Positions 46,550 through 56,043 of a stretch of 64,000 nt of DNA are shown here, piece by piece. The stretch covers positions 744,001-808,000 of the forward strand of contig NZ_JAAVUS010000001.1 of assembly GCF_018449525.1 (NCBI RefSeq), in the 5' to 3' direction. Both the position numbers and the translations under genes were made by a program. Under the pieces are notes generated by a model that did no database searches, was not told the DNA's origin, and was given only the letters and a program-made list of their open reading frames with translations. Each line of letters begins with the position of its first letter. Position 1 is the first letter of the stretch. Source of the DNA: Bradyrhizobium sp. dw_78. GTDB taxonomy: Bacteria; Pseudomonadota; Alphaproteobacteria; Rhizobiales; Xanthobacteraceae.

Positions 46550-47710
46550 ATGACTGAGACAAATGCCGGCGCGGCGACCGATCGGTCTGGTTCCGGCGAT
46601 ATCGTCGGGAAATTGAAGCGCCGCATCCTCGAGCATTCGCTGCCGCTGTGGTCGACGGAAGGCTGGGACCGGACCAGCGGCGGCTTCATCGACCGGCTCA
46701 CGCCGGAGGGCCGCGCCGACCGTCTGGCGCCGCGGCGGGTGTTCGTGCAGGCGCGGCAGATCTATTGCTTCGCCAAGGTGGCGCAGATCGGCTGGTATCC
46801 AGAGGGTCGCGAGATCGCGCTGAAGGGCCTGGAGCATCTCCTGGCCAGGGCCAAAAGCCCTGACGGACGGCCAGGCTACGTCCACACCCTGGCGCATGAC
46901 GGTTCGATCCTGGATCCGCTGCGCGACACCTACGACCATGCTTTCGTGCTGCTGGCTCTCGCGAGCGTCTATGCACTCGATCGGGATGCGCAGGTCCGCG
47001 CTGAAATCGACAATTTGCTGTCGTTCCTGGACACCCAATTGCGCTCCCCGAACGGTGGCTTTCTCGAGGGATGGCCGGCGGCGATGCCGCGCCGGCAGAA
47101 CCCGCAAATGCATCTGTTCGAATCGATGATCGCCGCCTTCGATGCGACCCACGAGCCGGCGTTTCAAAACCGCGCCGGAGAGTTCTTCGCGCTGTTTCTG
47201 GCCAATCTCTACGACAAGCAGAAACAGGTGCTCGGCGAATATTTCGAGGACGATTGGTCGAGGATCGAACCGGTCAGCGTCGAGCCCGGACATCAGGCGG
47301 AATGGGTCTGGCTGCTGAAAGGCTTCGAGCGCATCACCGGCTGCCCGACCGGACGTTACCGCGCCGAACTGCTGGCCTCGGCGCAGCGCTATCGCGACGA
47401 GGCAACAGGCTGCCTGATCGATGAGGGCGATTCCGGCGGCCACATCAAGCGTCACAGCCGGCGCTGCTGGCCGCAAACCGAAATGGCAAAAGCATGGATC
47501 GCGCAGGCGGAGTCGGGCGAGGCGGGGGCCGCGGAGGAAGCGCGCGCCGCATTGTCGCGCCTCGACCGGCATTATCTCAGCCATCCCGTCGCCGGCGGCT
47601 GGTATGATCAGTTCGACCGCGAAGGAAAGTCGCTGATCGCCACCATCCCAGCGTCGTCGTTCTATCACGTGCTATGCGCCTGCGTGGAAGCGGAACAGGT
47701 GCTGGGGTGA
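46550..47710 (+). CDS. AGE-family sugar epimerase/isomerase
   Basis: A 386-residue alpha/alpha-barrel protein of the N-acylglucosamine 2-epimerase family: RVFVQARQIYCFAK, TYDHAFVLLAL, MHLFESMIAAF, EPGHQAEWVWLL and RCWPQTEMAKA carry the conserved histidines, arginine and glutamates. Members interconvert GlcNAc/ManNAc, glucose/mannose or mannose-6-phosphate/fructose-6-phosphate. Next to gmd and fcl, a role in mannose supply is likely, but ManNAc production for a nonulosonate is also possible. GGGGA lies about 4 bases before the ATG. Confidence 0.82.
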   Translation: MTETNAGAATDRSGSGDIVGKLKRRILEHSLPLWSTEGWDRTSGGFIDRLTPEGRADRLAPRRVFVQARQIYCFAKVAQIGWYPEGREIALKGLEHLLARAKSPDGRPGYVHTLAHDGSILDPLRDTYDHAFVLLALASVYALDRDAQVRAEIDNLLSFLDTQLRSPNGGFLEGWPAAMPRRQNPQMHLFESMIAAFDATHEPAFQNRAGEFFALFLANLYDKQKQVLGEYFEDDWSRIEPVSVEPGHQAEWVWLLKGFERITGCPTGRYRAELLASAQRYRDEATGCLIDEGDSGGHIKRHSRRCWPQTEMAKAWIAQAESGEAGAAEEARAALSRLDRHYLSHPVAGGWYDQFDREGKSLIATIPASSFYHVLCACVEAEQVLG

Positions 47711-47944
47711 TCAACTCGGACCGATCGGTCCTGTTCACCTGATGCCGGGATGTTAACCGTGGCGTTCGCCGCGGCCGCTTCAGGGGCCGGATTGGAATCG
47801 ACTTTGAGGCCGGAATTGGACATGGTCGAGGGCCGTATCCGTCGCCGCGGAGGCTCCAGCGGGCTGGGCGCGATTTAGCGGCATTTTTATCTGCTTTTGC
47901 GGCGGTTATTCCCAGGGCTGTCCCTGTGCGTTATTGGAGAAGAC

Positions 47945-49045
47945 ATGGGGGTCAAAGACATGGCGGTTCAGGATTCAAAGCGGCGTGTCGCGCTGATCAC
48001 CGGCGTCACCGGCCAGGATGGCGCTTATCTTGCCGAATATCTGCTCGGCCTTGGCTACACGGTGCATGGCATCAAGCGGCGCTCTTCTTCCTTCAATACC
48101 GCGCGGATCGATCATCTCTATGAAGATCGCCATGCCGGCAATGTGCCGTTCCTGCTGCATTATGGCGACATGACGGATTCGACCAATCTGATCCGGTTGA
48201 TGCAGCAGATCCGTCCCACCGAAATCTATAACCTTGCCGCCCAAAGCCATGTCGGCGTGAGTTTTGAGAGCCCGGAATATACCGCCAATGCCGACGCGCT
48301 CGGCGTGCTCAGGCTGTTGGAAGCGATCCGGATTCTCGGCATGGAAAAGGAGACGCGGTTCTATCAGGCTTCGACGTCCGAACTCTATGGCCTGGTCCAG
48401 GAGATCCCGCAGAAGGAGACCACGCCATTCTATCCGCGTTCGCCTTACGGCGTGGCCAAGCTCTATGGCTACTGGATCACGGTGAATTACCGCGAGGCTT
48501 ACGGCATTTATGCCTCGAACGGGATTCTGTTCAACCATGAAAGCCCGATCCGCGGCGAGACCTTCGTGACCCGCAAGATCACCCGCAGCGTCGCCCGCAT
48601 CGAGACCGGTCTCGAAGACACGCTTTATCTCGGAAACCTCGAAGCCAAGCGCGACTGGGGCCATGCCAAGGATTACGTCGAGGGGATGCACCTGATCCTG
48701 CAGGCGGCTGCGCCGGACGATTTCGTGCTGGCAACCGGCGAGACCCGGTCGGTCCGCGAATTCGTCGAACTGGCCTTTGCCGAGGTCGGCCGCACTATCG
48801 AATGGCGCGGCAAGGGCGTCGATGAAACCGGCGTCGACAAGAAATCCGGCAAGACCATCGTGCGTATCGACCCCACTTATTTCCGTCCCACCGAAGTCGA
48901 TCTCTTGATCGGCGATGCTTCCAAGGCGCGCGAAAAGCTCGGTTGGAAACCGAGGACGACATTCAGCGCGCTCGTCAAGGAAATGATGGCGGGCGATCTG
49001 GCGATCGCAAGGCAAGAGGCAGCCAATGGCAAGAACTCCGTTTGA
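47945..49045 (+). CDS. gmd: GDP-mannose 4,6-dehydratase
   Basis: A 366-residue SDR with the full Gmd signature: [56 protein letters not shown] and [15 protein letters not shown]. It makes GDP-4-keto-6-deoxymannose. The ATG at 47945 with GGAGA about 7 bases upstream is chosen over the longer frame at 47897. The last 20 bases overlap fcl. Confidence 0.95.
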   Translation: MGVKDMAVQDSKRRVALITGVTGQDGAYLAEYLLGLGYTVHGIKRRSSSFNTARIDHLYEDRHAGNVPFLLHYGDMTDSTNLIRLMQQIRPTEIYNLAAQSHVGVSFESPEYTANADALGVLRLLEAIRILGMEKETRFYQASTSELYGLVQEIPQKETTPFYPRSPYGVAKLYGYWITVNYREAYGIYASNGILFNHESPIRGETFVTRKITRSVARIETGLEDTLYLGNLEAKRDWGHAKDYVEGMHLILQAAAPDDFVLATGETRSVREFVELAFAEVGRTIEWRGKGVDETGVDKKSGKTIVRIDPTYFRPTEVDLLIGDASKAREKLGWKPRTTFSALVKEMMAGDLAIARQEAANGKNSV

Positions 49046-49982
49046 GCTGAAAGGCAAGACGGTCTTTGTCGCGGGCCATCGCGGCATGGTCGGAGCGGCG
49101 CTGGTGCGCCGGCTGGTGCGCGAAGGCGTCGAACTGCTGACGGTCGGGCGCACCGAGGTCGATCTGCGCGATCAGGCCTCCGTGTTCGGCTGGTTCGCCA
49201 AAAAGCGCCCGCAGGCGGTGTTCCTGGCCGCGGCCAAGGTCGGCGGCATCGTCGCCAACAACACGCTGCGTGCCGAATTTCTCTACGACAACCTAGCGAT
49301 CGCCGCCAATGTGATCCAGGCCGCCCATATCAACGGTGCCGAGAAGCTGATGTTTTTCGGCTCGTCCTGCATCTATCCCCGGCTGGCGCCGCAGCCGCTG
49401 CGCGAGGATTCGATGCTGACCGGACCGCTGGAGCCGACCAACGAGCCCTATGCGATCGCCAAGATCGCCGGCATCAAGATGGCGGAGGCCTATCGCAGCC
49501 AGTATGGCTCCGATTTCATCAGCGTGATGCCGACCAATCTATATGGGCCCGGCGACAATTATCATCCTGAATACAGCCACGTCGTCGCCGCCCTGATCCG
49601 CAGGTTTCATGAGGCCAGGGTTTCCGGCGCCGCGAATGTCGCGGTCTGGGGCACCGGCACGCCGCGGCGCGAATTCCTCTATGTCGACGACCTCGCCGAC
49701 GCCTGCATTCACCTGATGAAGACCTATTCCAGCGACGAACTGGTCAATATCGGCACCGGCGAGGACATCACCATCGCCGAATTCGCGCGCGTGGTCGCCG
49801 CGGCCGTCGGCTATAGCGGCACGATCAGCTTCGATCCATCGCGTCCCGACGGCACGCCGCGCAAGCTGCTCGATGTCAGCCGTCTCGCCGGGCTGGGCTG
49901 GCGTGCAAGCACATCGCTAAAAGAGGGCATCAGGCTCGCCTATCAGGCGTATTTGAGCGAGCATCGGCAGGCGGCCGAGTAA
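49026..49982 (+). CDS. fcl: GDP-L-fucose synthase (epimerase/reductase)
   Basis: A 318-residue [46 protein letters not shown] and [11 protein letters not shown] give the NADP site, active-site serine/cysteine and the catalytic YxxxK. It turns the gmd product into GDP-L-fucose (or could yield related 6-deoxy sugars). Its start lies 20 bases inside gmd, so the two are cotranslated. It ends just before a palindromic intergenic element. Confidence 0.95.
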   Translation: MARTPFELKGKTVFVAGHRGMVGAALVRRLVREGVELLTVGRTEVDLRDQASVFGWFAKKRPQAVFLAAAKVGGIVANNTLRAEFLYDNLAIAANVIQAAHINGAEKLMFFGSSCIYPRLAPQPLREDSMLTGPLEPTNEPYAIAKIAGIKMAEAYRSQYGSDFISVMPTNLYGPGDNYHPEYSHVVAALIRRFHEARVSGAANVAVWGTGTPRREFLYVDDLADACIHLMKTYSSDELVNIGTGEDITIAEFARVVAAAVGYSGTISFDPSRPDGTPRKLLDVSRLAGLGWRASTSLKEGIRLAYQAYLSEHRQAAE

Positions 49983-49987
49983 TTGTT

Positions 49988-50111
49988 GTCATTCCGGGAT
50001 GGTGCGCCAGCACCAGACCTCAGATGCGCAATTGCGCATCGGGGAATCTCGAGATTCTCCGATGTGCGATTGTACATCGTAGTTCGATGCTTCGTATCGT
50101 CCCGGAATGAC
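49988..50111. repeat. Composite palindromic intergenic element (REP-like)
   Basis: A 124-base element bounded by a perfect 12-base inverted repeat, GTCATTCCGGGA (49988-49999) and TCCCGGAATGAC (50100-50111). Inside are further palindromes: GATGCGCAATTGCGCATC at 50023-50040, GAATCTCGAGATTC at 50044-50057 and an imperfect one at 50061-50078. It fills nearly all of the space between the convergent fcl and hemD-like genes. A related piece with the same TTCCGGG core occurs at 57254-57286. Such elements are commonly found between genes in bradyrhizobia. Confidence 0.8.
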
Positions 50112-50112
50112 T

Positions 50113-50964
50113 TCAACTCTCATTACTCACTGCCGCCCGCGGCGGATTTTTCGCCAGTTCCACTGCCATTGCCGATATCAGCGGCTTCATGAAATAGGCC
50201 CCGTCGGCCGGCGAGATGCTGGCGCGCAAGCCCAGCGTTTCAAGCTCGTCGGAGACCACCGGACCGACCGACGCGATCGGCGTGCGCGCCAGTCCCTCGC
50301 GCAACCGTGTCGCGCAGCGGCGGGCCTGGGCCACCTCGAACAGGCGGCGAATCTGCCCGGAACTGGTCAATGCGATGGCGTCGATGCGGCCTTCGGCCAT
50401 CTCGTCGATCGCGGTGATGATGTTGGTTTCGGCCGCCTGCGGGTCGTAGACGTAAGGCAGGACGGCATCGACCTGCGCGCCCTGGGCCGTGATGGCGCCG
50501 GTCAGCCGGCTATGGTCCTTGTCCGGATAAAGCTGCAAGCCCAAGCGATGTCCCTTGAGGTCGAAGCGCGACAGCATCTCGGCGATGCCCTCGGAGGTCG
50601 GCTTTTCCGTCGTGACCTGCGGTTCCAGGCCGATCTCGCGCAGCGCCCGGCCGGGCTTGGGTCCGCGGGTGAATTTTCGCGACTGGCCGAGCGCGGCAAT
50701 GAAGGCGTTCTCGACCCCGATCCGCCGCGCGCCCTTCATCAGCCGGCGCAGGCCTTCGCCGGTCATCAGCACCAGATCGTCGCAAGGCTTGTCGATGAAC
50801 CGCCTGATCCAGGCCTCGACCGGCGCAGGATCGGGCGCGTCGTGGATCGTGAACATCGGGCACTGCACCACCTCGGCGCCCTGCTCGGCGAGCAGGCGGG
50901 AGAATTGCGCTTCCTCGCGCGTTTCCAGGATCAGGATGCGGTAGCCAGTGAGCCTGTCAGCCAT
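50113..50964 (-). CDS. Uroporphyrinogen-III synthase-like protein (HemD family)
   Basis: A 283-residue HEM4-domain protein with two alternating halves. ILILETREEAQFSRLL at the N-terminus, LVLMTGEGLRRL and AIALTSSGQIRRLFE at the strand ends, and ASVGPVVSDELE fit the family, which closes hydroxymethylbilane into uroporphyrinogen III. It stands alone, away from other heme genes, so it may be a paralogue rather than the main enzyme. ATG at 50964 is chosen because the fold starts there; an in-frame extension to 51027 exists. Confidence 0.7.
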   Translation of the reverse strand: MADRLTGYRILILETREEAQFSRLLAEQGAEVVQCPMFTIHDAPDPAPVEAWIRRFIDKPCDDLVLMTGEGLRRLMKGARRIGVENAFIAALGQSRKFTRGPKPGRALREIGLEPQVTTEKPTSEGIAEMLSRFDLKGHRLGLQLYPDKDHSRLTGAITAQGAQVDAVLPYVYDPQAAETNIITAIDEMAEGRIDAIALTSSGQIRRLFEVAQARRCATRLREGLARTPIASVGPVVSDELETLGLRASISPADGAYFMKPLISAMAVELAKNPPRAAVSNES

Positions 50965-51188
50965 GATCTTGCTCTGTTGTTTTGAGGCGTTTTCTCCACG
51001 CGAACCGGACGCCACCCCGCTATCCAAGTCCAGGGCAGGCTTTCGCTCGTAAACGCTCTCTACCTGATATTATCCGTGGTTTGTTATCTTCGCGCCGTTA
51101 CCGGGATTGGCGCAAGGGCGCTGGCAGTGGTAGAGCAGGACCGCGAATTTGCGTTTGTTCCCCTCCCCGAATTCCGGTCAAGTGACCC

Positions 51189-52052
51189 ATGCCCGATTCT
51201 CAATTTGTCCTGACGCTCTCCTGCCCGGATCGCCCCGGCATCGTTTCCGCGGTGTCGACGTTCCTCGCCCATAACGGGCAGAACATCCTCGATGCGCAGC
51301 AGTTCGGCGATGTCGAAACCAACCATTTCTTCATGCGTGTGGTCTTTGCCGCCGCCGATCTCTCGGTTGAGTTGGCGGCGCTGCAAACCGGGTTTGCGGC
51401 GATCGCCGAACGTTTCAACATGGCCTGGCAGATGCGCGACCGTGCCACGCGCCGCCGGGTGATGCTGCTGGTCTCGAAATCCGATCACTGCCTCGTTGAC
51501 ATTCTCTATCGCTGGCGCACCGGCGAACTGGAAATGATCCCGACCGCGATCGTCTCCAACCATCCGCGCGAGACCTATGGCGGTCTCGATTTCGGCGATA
51601 TCCCGTTTCACTTCCTGCCCGTGACGAAAGAGACCAAACGCGAGCAGGAGACGGCGATCTGGGATCTGGTTGAAAAAACCGGGACCGATCTCGTGGTGCT
51701 GGCGCGCTACATGCAGATCCTGTCGGATGAGTTCTCGGCAAAGCTGTCCGGCCGCTGCATCAACATCCATCACTCGTTCCTGCCGGGATTCAAGGGCGCG
51801 CGGCCGTATCATCAGGCGCATGAACGTGGCGTCAAACTGATCGGCGCCACCGCCCATTACGTCACCCGCGATCTCGACGAAGGCCCGATCATCGATCAGG
51901 ACGTCGAGCGTATCAGCCACCGTGACACCCCCGACGATCTCGTCCGCAAGGGACGCGATATCGAACGCCGTGTGCTGGCGCGCGCGATGCGCCATCATCT
52001 GGAGGACCGCGTGCTCCTCAACGGCCGCAAGACCATCGTGTTCATGGGCTGA
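51189..52052 (+). CDS. purU: Formyltetrahydrofolate deformylase
   Basis: A 287-residue protein with an N-terminal ACT domain ([15 protein letters not shown]) and a C-terminal formyltransferase-fold hydrolase: [13 protein letters not shown] carries the catalytic asparagine and histidines, and [15 protein letters not shown] the aspartate. It releases formate from 10-formyl-THF, adjusting the one-carbon pool. This fits the nearby MetE-like, metK and ahcY genes, although it is transcribed separately. Confidence 0.95.
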   Translation: MPDSQFVLTLSCPDRPGIVSAVSTFLAHNGQNILDAQQFGDVETNHFFMRVVFAAADLSVELAALQTGFAAIAERFNMAWQMRDRATRRRVMLLVSKSDHCLVDILYRWRTGELEMIPTAIVSNHPRETYGGLDFGDIPFHFLPVTKETKREQETAIWDLVEKTGTDLVVLARYMQILSDEFSAKLSGRCINIHHSFLPGFKGARPYHQAHERGVKLIGATAHYVTRDLDEGPIIDQDVERISHRDTPDDLVRKGRDIERRVLARAMRHHLEDRVLLNGRKTIVFMG

Positions 52053-52106
52053 CGCCCGTTTTTTCGCGAACCGGCATGCCCGGTTTGCGCAAGGAAGAGC
52101 GCGCAC

Positions 52107-52394
52107 TCAGTGGGCGGGATTGGACCCGGAGGGCCTCGAAGACGCTTGCGGATTGGTGGTGTCGGCCGGCGGCGCGGGCTCGAGCCGCTGGCGGTCGCGC
52201 TCCTTCATCCATTCATCATACTTTGGCGTGCCGGGCCGGGGCGGCGCGTCGGCAGGCAGGCCGCCGAGCCATTGCGGGACGTAATCGCCCATTCCGGCCG
52301 AGAGCTTCTCGTTGATGGTCCCGCATCCGCTCAGCACGCAGGCTGAAAGGGTGATGGCGAGCAGGATGGCGACGGGGCGGTTACGGATCGGCAT
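52107..52394 (-). CDS. Small lipoprotein of unknown function
   Basis: A 95-residue protein with a signal peptide and lipobox LSGC (cysteine 24), followed by a proline- and charge-rich mature part (PPRPGTPKYDEWMKERDRQ). It is probably anchored in the outer or inner membrane. No family function is recognised. It is convergent with purU, 54 bases apart. Confidence 0.75.
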   Translation of the reverse strand: MPIRNRPVAILLAITLSACVLSGCGTINEKLSAGMGDYVPQWLGGLPADAPPRPGTPKYDEWMKERDRQRLEPAPPADTTNPQASSRPSGSNPAH

Positions 52395-52521
52395 TGAGCT
52401 ATGGGTTGGCCTGACGGAGTGGGTTGCCTTCTGACGCGTTGGCGCGGTGAGGCACAGCCAGCGTGTGGTCGGACAAGAATGCGGTGAAATTGCAACCTGC
52501 TGCTAAACGAAGCAAATGGTA

Positions 52522-52836
52522 TTGTCCGGCATCGAGCAGCGGATGCTGGCGATCGGCCGCGTATTCACGCTTAATCCGAAACTGTTGCTTTTGGAGGAGC
52601 CGACCGAGGGGCTGGCGCCGATCATCGTTGATGAATTGTTAAAAGTGCCCGGCATCACCCGCTCCGGTCGCAGCTGTTCGATCATTGTCGAGTAAAATGC
52701 ACAAAAGATTCTCAGGCTTGCCGATCGCGTTGTGATATTGGAACGCGGCGCGATCGTGCATGATGCCGCGAGCGCTGACCTGAAGGCCGATCCTGCAGCG
52801 CTCGAGCGCTATCTGGGTGTAGCGGGAAAGTCCTGA
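52522..52836 (+). pseudogene. LivF-type branched-chain amino acid ABC transporter ATPase, 3' remnant
   Basis: The frame opens at the ABC signature (LSGIEQRMLAIGR, normal LSGGEQQ) and continues through a Walker B region (LLLLEEPTEGLAP, where aspartate is replaced by glutamate). It then meets a TAA stop in the place of a glutamine (SIIVE, stop, NAQKIL) and resumes with ADRVVILERGAIVHD to a normal end at 52836. The first half with Walker A is gone. The pattern is a decayed last third of LivF. No other liv genes are near. Confidence 0.85.
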
Positions 52837-52895
52837 CCATGCCGGACGTCTGCCGTCATTGCATGAGAGACGATTGATTTCGGGAGCAAAAACCC

Positions 52896-54014
52896 ATGCA
52901 GCGAACCAAACCCCCGTTCCGCGCCGATGAAGTCGGCAGCCTGTTGCGGCCGCCGCGCATCAAGGAAGCGCGCGCCAGGCTGGAGAAGGGCGAGATCACG
53001 GCCGCCGATCTGCGCAAGGCCGAGGACATGGAGATCGAGAAGGTCGTGCATCGGCAGGCCTCGACTGGGCTGAAGCTCGCGACCGACGGCGAGTTTCGCC
53101 GCTCATGGTGGCATTTCGATTTTCTGAAAGGTCTCACCGGCTGCGAACTGTTCCACCCCGACGAAGGCATCCAGTTCGCGGGCGTGCAGACCCGGCATGA
53201 GGCCATCCGCGTGATCGGCAAACTGGATTTCCCGGACAATCACCCGATGCTGGATCATTTCAAGTTCCTGAAGCGGCAGTGCGACATCGCCCATGTCACG
53301 GCGAAGATGACGATCCCGTCGCCCGCGGTGCTGCATTTCCGCGGCGGCCGCAAGCTGATCTCGAAGGAGATATATCCCGAGCTCGACGGGTTTTTCGAGG
53401 ATCTCGCCAAGACCTACCGCAAGGCGGTCAAGGCCTTCTATGACGCCGGCTGCCGCTATCTGCAATTCGACGACACGGTGTGGGCCTATCTCTGCTCGCA
53501 GGACGAACTGAAGAAAGCGCGCGAGCGCGGCGACAATCCCGATGGCTTGCAGGAAATCTACGCCCGCATCATCAATTATGCGATCGCGGAACGGCCGGCC
53601 GACATGGCGATCACGACGCATGTCTGCCGCGGCAATTTCCGCTCGACCTGGATTTCCTCCGGCGGCTACGAGCCGGTGGCGCAGACCATGCTGGCCGGCA
53701 CCAATTACGACGGCTATTTCCTCGAATATGATTCCGATCGTGCCGGCGGCTTCGAGCCGCTGCGCTACTTGCCGAAGGGCAACAAGATCGTTGTGGTCGG
53801 CCTTGTCACCTCCAAGACCGGCGCGCTCGAGAAAAAAGACGACGTCAAGCGCCGGCTGGAAGAGGCCGCGAAATTCGTGCCGCTCGATCAACTCGCTCTG
53901 TCGCCGCAATGCGGTTTCGCCTCGACGGAGGAAGGCAACATCCTCACCGAGGAGGAGCAGTGGGCGAAATTGCGCCTTGTGGTCGAAGTGGCGAGAGAGG
54001 TCTGGGGCCGGTAG
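52896..54014 (+). CDS. MetE C-terminal-like cobalamin-independent methionine synthase family protein
   Basis: A 372-residue TIM-barrel protein. FRADEVGSLLRPP at the N-terminus, YLQFDDTVWAY in the middle, and the zinc ligands in THVCRGN and SPQCGFAS fit the YxjG/YxjH group related to the catalytic half of MetE. Such proteins transfer methyl groups to homocysteine or similar thiols. GGGAG lies about 9 bases before the ATG. Being near metK and ahcY, it may complete a methyl cycle, but it is a stand-alone gene. Confidence 0.85.
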   Translation: MQRTKPPFRADEVGSLLRPPRIKEARARLEKGEITAADLRKAEDMEIEKVVHRQASTGLKLATDGEFRRSWWHFDFLKGLTGCELFHPDEGIQFAGVQTRHEAIRVIGKLDFPDNHPMLDHFKFLKRQCDIAHVTAKMTIPSPAVLHFRGGRKLISKEIYPELDGFFEDLAKTYRKAVKAFYDAGCRYLQFDDTVWAYLCSQDELKKARERGDNPDGLQEIYARIINYAIAERPADMAITTHVCRGNFRSTWISSGGYEPVAQTMLAGTNYDGYFLEYDSDRAGGFEPLRYLPKGNKIVVVGLVTSKTGALEKKDDVKRRLEEAAKFVPLDQLALSPQCGFASTEEGNILTEEEQWAKLRLVVEVAREVWGR

Positions 54015-54102
54015 GCGCCCCAGCCGCGAAATACGCTGGATCCTTTTCGTTACCGGGCGTTAATCGGATGTCCCGACAATGCCGCATCGAAAGGGACAGG
54101 CG

Positions 54103-54456
54103 ATGCGCATTGCAACCGGATTCACGATGTTTCTGATGTTGGCGGCCAATCCCGCTTCGGCCAGCGAGGCCTTTATCTCGCAGGTTGCGCATCAAGTCGC
54201 CGCGACCGAAACGACGGCGTCGTCCTATGCCAATGCGGTGTCAGCTTCGACCCTGGCGTCTCCGCTACGCGGGCTTCAATCCCTGGCACCGTTTGCGCCG
54301 GGGTCTGTCAGCAACGCCTCCTACGTGATGCAGTCCGGTACCAACAACCTCGCGACGGTGGCTCAAAGCGGCAGTGGCGCTGGCAATATGTCTGCCGTGG
54401 TTCAACACGGCTCGGGCAACCAGGCGATCGTGACGCAGCGCCAGGGCGTGCGCTGA
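54103..54456 (+). CDS. Secreted protein with curlin-type repeats
   Basis: A 117-residue protein with a signal peptide (cleavage after ASA, residue 20), a linker, and two curlin-like repeats: VMQSGTNNLATVAQSG (about 75-90) and VVQHGSGNQAIVTQRQ (about 99-114). The glutamine, glycine and asparagine spacing follows the CsgA/CsgB repeat. CsgA has five repeats, so this is a short form, perhaps a nucleator or a different small amyloid. No csgE/F/G-like genes are visible here. ATG at 54103 is preferred over an upstream frame start at 54079; GGGACAGG precedes it. Confidence 0.7.
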   Translation: MRIATGFTMFLMLAANPASASEAFISQVAHQVAATETTASSYANAVSASTLASPLRGLQSLAPFAPGSVSNASYVMQSGTNNLATVAQSGSGAGNMSAVVQHGSGNQAIVTQRQGVR

Positions 54457-54631
54457 GCGAGACCCCAGCCTAGATCCAGCCCAAGCCAAACAAGCCAAGC
54501 CGGGAGTGGGTGACGGCGAGCGGACCGGGCCGCCTGCCGGCCACGATGCTCATTCCCTTGTTGGGCAAGCGGTGATAGGAAAATTGGGACAGTTGCCGCT
54601 GCCCACCCAGACTTCCCAATCCCCGGATCCG

Positions 54632-55987
54632 ATGAAGAACGACCAGATCCTCAGCCAGATCTCGGAATTCTGCCGCCAGATGGATATGGCGGAATCGACC
54701 TTCGGCCGCCGTGCCGTCAACGACGGCAAGCTGGTGAATCGTTTGCGCGAGGGCAAGCGCATCACCATCGATACGCTGGACCGTATCCAGGCCTATATCG
54801 CGGCCTCGATGCCGGGCGGGGTAGCGCCGCTGCGCGGCCTCGACGTGCCGCCGGAGAAGCGCGACCCCAGGGGCAATTTCCGCTTTTTCGAGAACCGGCA
54901 GAAATACCTGCTGTTCGTCCACACCTGCAGCGAGAAGCGGGTGATCGCGGAGCGTGTGGCGCTGGAATTGTCCAGTATCCATCCGCGGCCACCGGCGCTG
55001 CGCGTGTTCGACGCCGGCTGCGGCGACGGCACCGTGCTGGCGCGGGTGATGCGCTCGATGCACGGCCGGTTTCCGCATATGCCGTTCTACATTGTCGGCA
55101 AGGAGCTCAGCCTGGAGGATGTCCGGCTGACGCTGGACAAGGTGCCGGACCGGCTGTTCGAGCATCCGGCGACCGTCTTTGTGCTCACCAACATGTATTA
55201 CGCCGAGGCGCCGTGGCTGACGCCGGCCTCGCCCGCGGCCGCCGCGGGGATGATCTGGCATGAGGTGGCGCTGCGCGGGGCTTCATCGGGCGAGTTCGAG
55301 GCCCAGATCGCCGAGCTTGGCCCATTTCTTGAGCAGAACTGGCGGGCCAATGTCAGCCCGCGTTCCGGCATGCCGGTCTATGAGCGGCCGGTGGCGATCG
55401 TGCTGTACCGGGAGGACCACCGGTTCCTGCTGGATTCGATCATCCCGCGCGCCGGCCGTTCCGAGGCCAATTTCGACCTGATCATCGCGTCCCAGCCCTA
55501 TCGGGCAAAATCTTCTGTGAATTTTCGCGCCAAGCGGATTATTGCGCCATTGGCGCGGGCGCTCCGGGCCGGGGGCCGTTTGATTGGAATTCACTCCCAC
55601 GGGCAGGATCCGGGCCTGGAGATGATCCAGACCGTATGGCCGGGAGAAAATCCTTTCTCAGTCAGCCGTCATGAGCTATTGCGCGCAGTGAAATATGAAC
55701 TGGGGGCGGCCGGCCGCGACCTTAATTTTAACGCTTATGCCGACAACCGTTCGGTCTTTCGCTATGATATGGAGGCGCTGCCCAACGAGGTCACGGGCTC
55801 GATCGGGACCTCGACGGCCTTTGCAGCGTGGAATGCGGCAGTGTATGTCGCCCAGATTGAGGATGACCGGTTGACGGAAACGGCCCAAAGCGGCCGTACT
55901 CTCGATGCCGCCAGAGAGGTTTTGCGCAAGCATAACGGGCTCTGGTTTTACGATGAATCCTACGTCATCTCGCGCCGTCGAGACTGA
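54632..55987 (+). CDS. HTH-domain SAM-dependent methyltransferase-like protein upstream of metK
   Basis: A 451-residue protein. Residues 5-58 look like a helix-turn-helix unit (ESTFGRRAVND, LVNRLREGKRI); the same pattern occurs in small DNA-binding proteins. The rest is a Rossmann methyltransferase with SAM motif I VFDAGCGDGTVLA (125-137) and a late RALRAGGRLIGIHSHG strand. It ends 56 bases before metK. A SAM-binding DNA-binding protein in front of the SAM synthetase gene could be a regulator, but no target is shown. The start could also be a GTG at 54506. Confidence 0.65.
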   Translation: MKNDQILSQISEFCRQMDMAESTFGRRAVNDGKLVNRLREGKRITIDTLDRIQAYIAASMPGGVAPLRGLDVPPEKRDPRGNFRFFENRQKYLLFVHTCSEKRVIAERVALELSSIHPRPPALRVFDAGCGDGTVLARVMRSMHGRFPHMPFYIVGKELSLEDVRLTLDKVPDRLFEHPATVFVLTNMYYAEAPWLTPASPAAAAGMIWHEVALRGASSGEFEAQIAELGPFLEQNWRANVSPRSGMPVYERPVAIVLYREDHRFLLDSIIPRAGRSEANFDLIIASQPYRAKSSVNFRAKRIIAPLARALRAGGRLIGIHSHGQDPGLEMIQTVWPGENPFSVSRHELLRAVKYELGAAGRDLNFNAYADNRSVFRYDMEALPNEVTGSIGTSTAFAAWNAAVYVAQIEDDRLTETAQSGRTLDAAREVLRKHNGLWFYDESYVISRRRD

Positions 55988-56043
55988 CATTTCGGGACAC
56001 AGGAACGGGCCGCCGAACGGAGGCGGATAACAGGGGTTAGTTG

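Noticed and set aside
52058..52090. Intrinsic terminator after purU
   Set aside because: The hairpin around 52066-52088 is imperfect, and the T-run lies before it rather than after it on the plus strand.
55988..56043. SAM riboswitch in front of metK
   Set aside because: The gap is too short for most classes, and no SAM-II, SAM-V or SAM/SAH core could be recognised.
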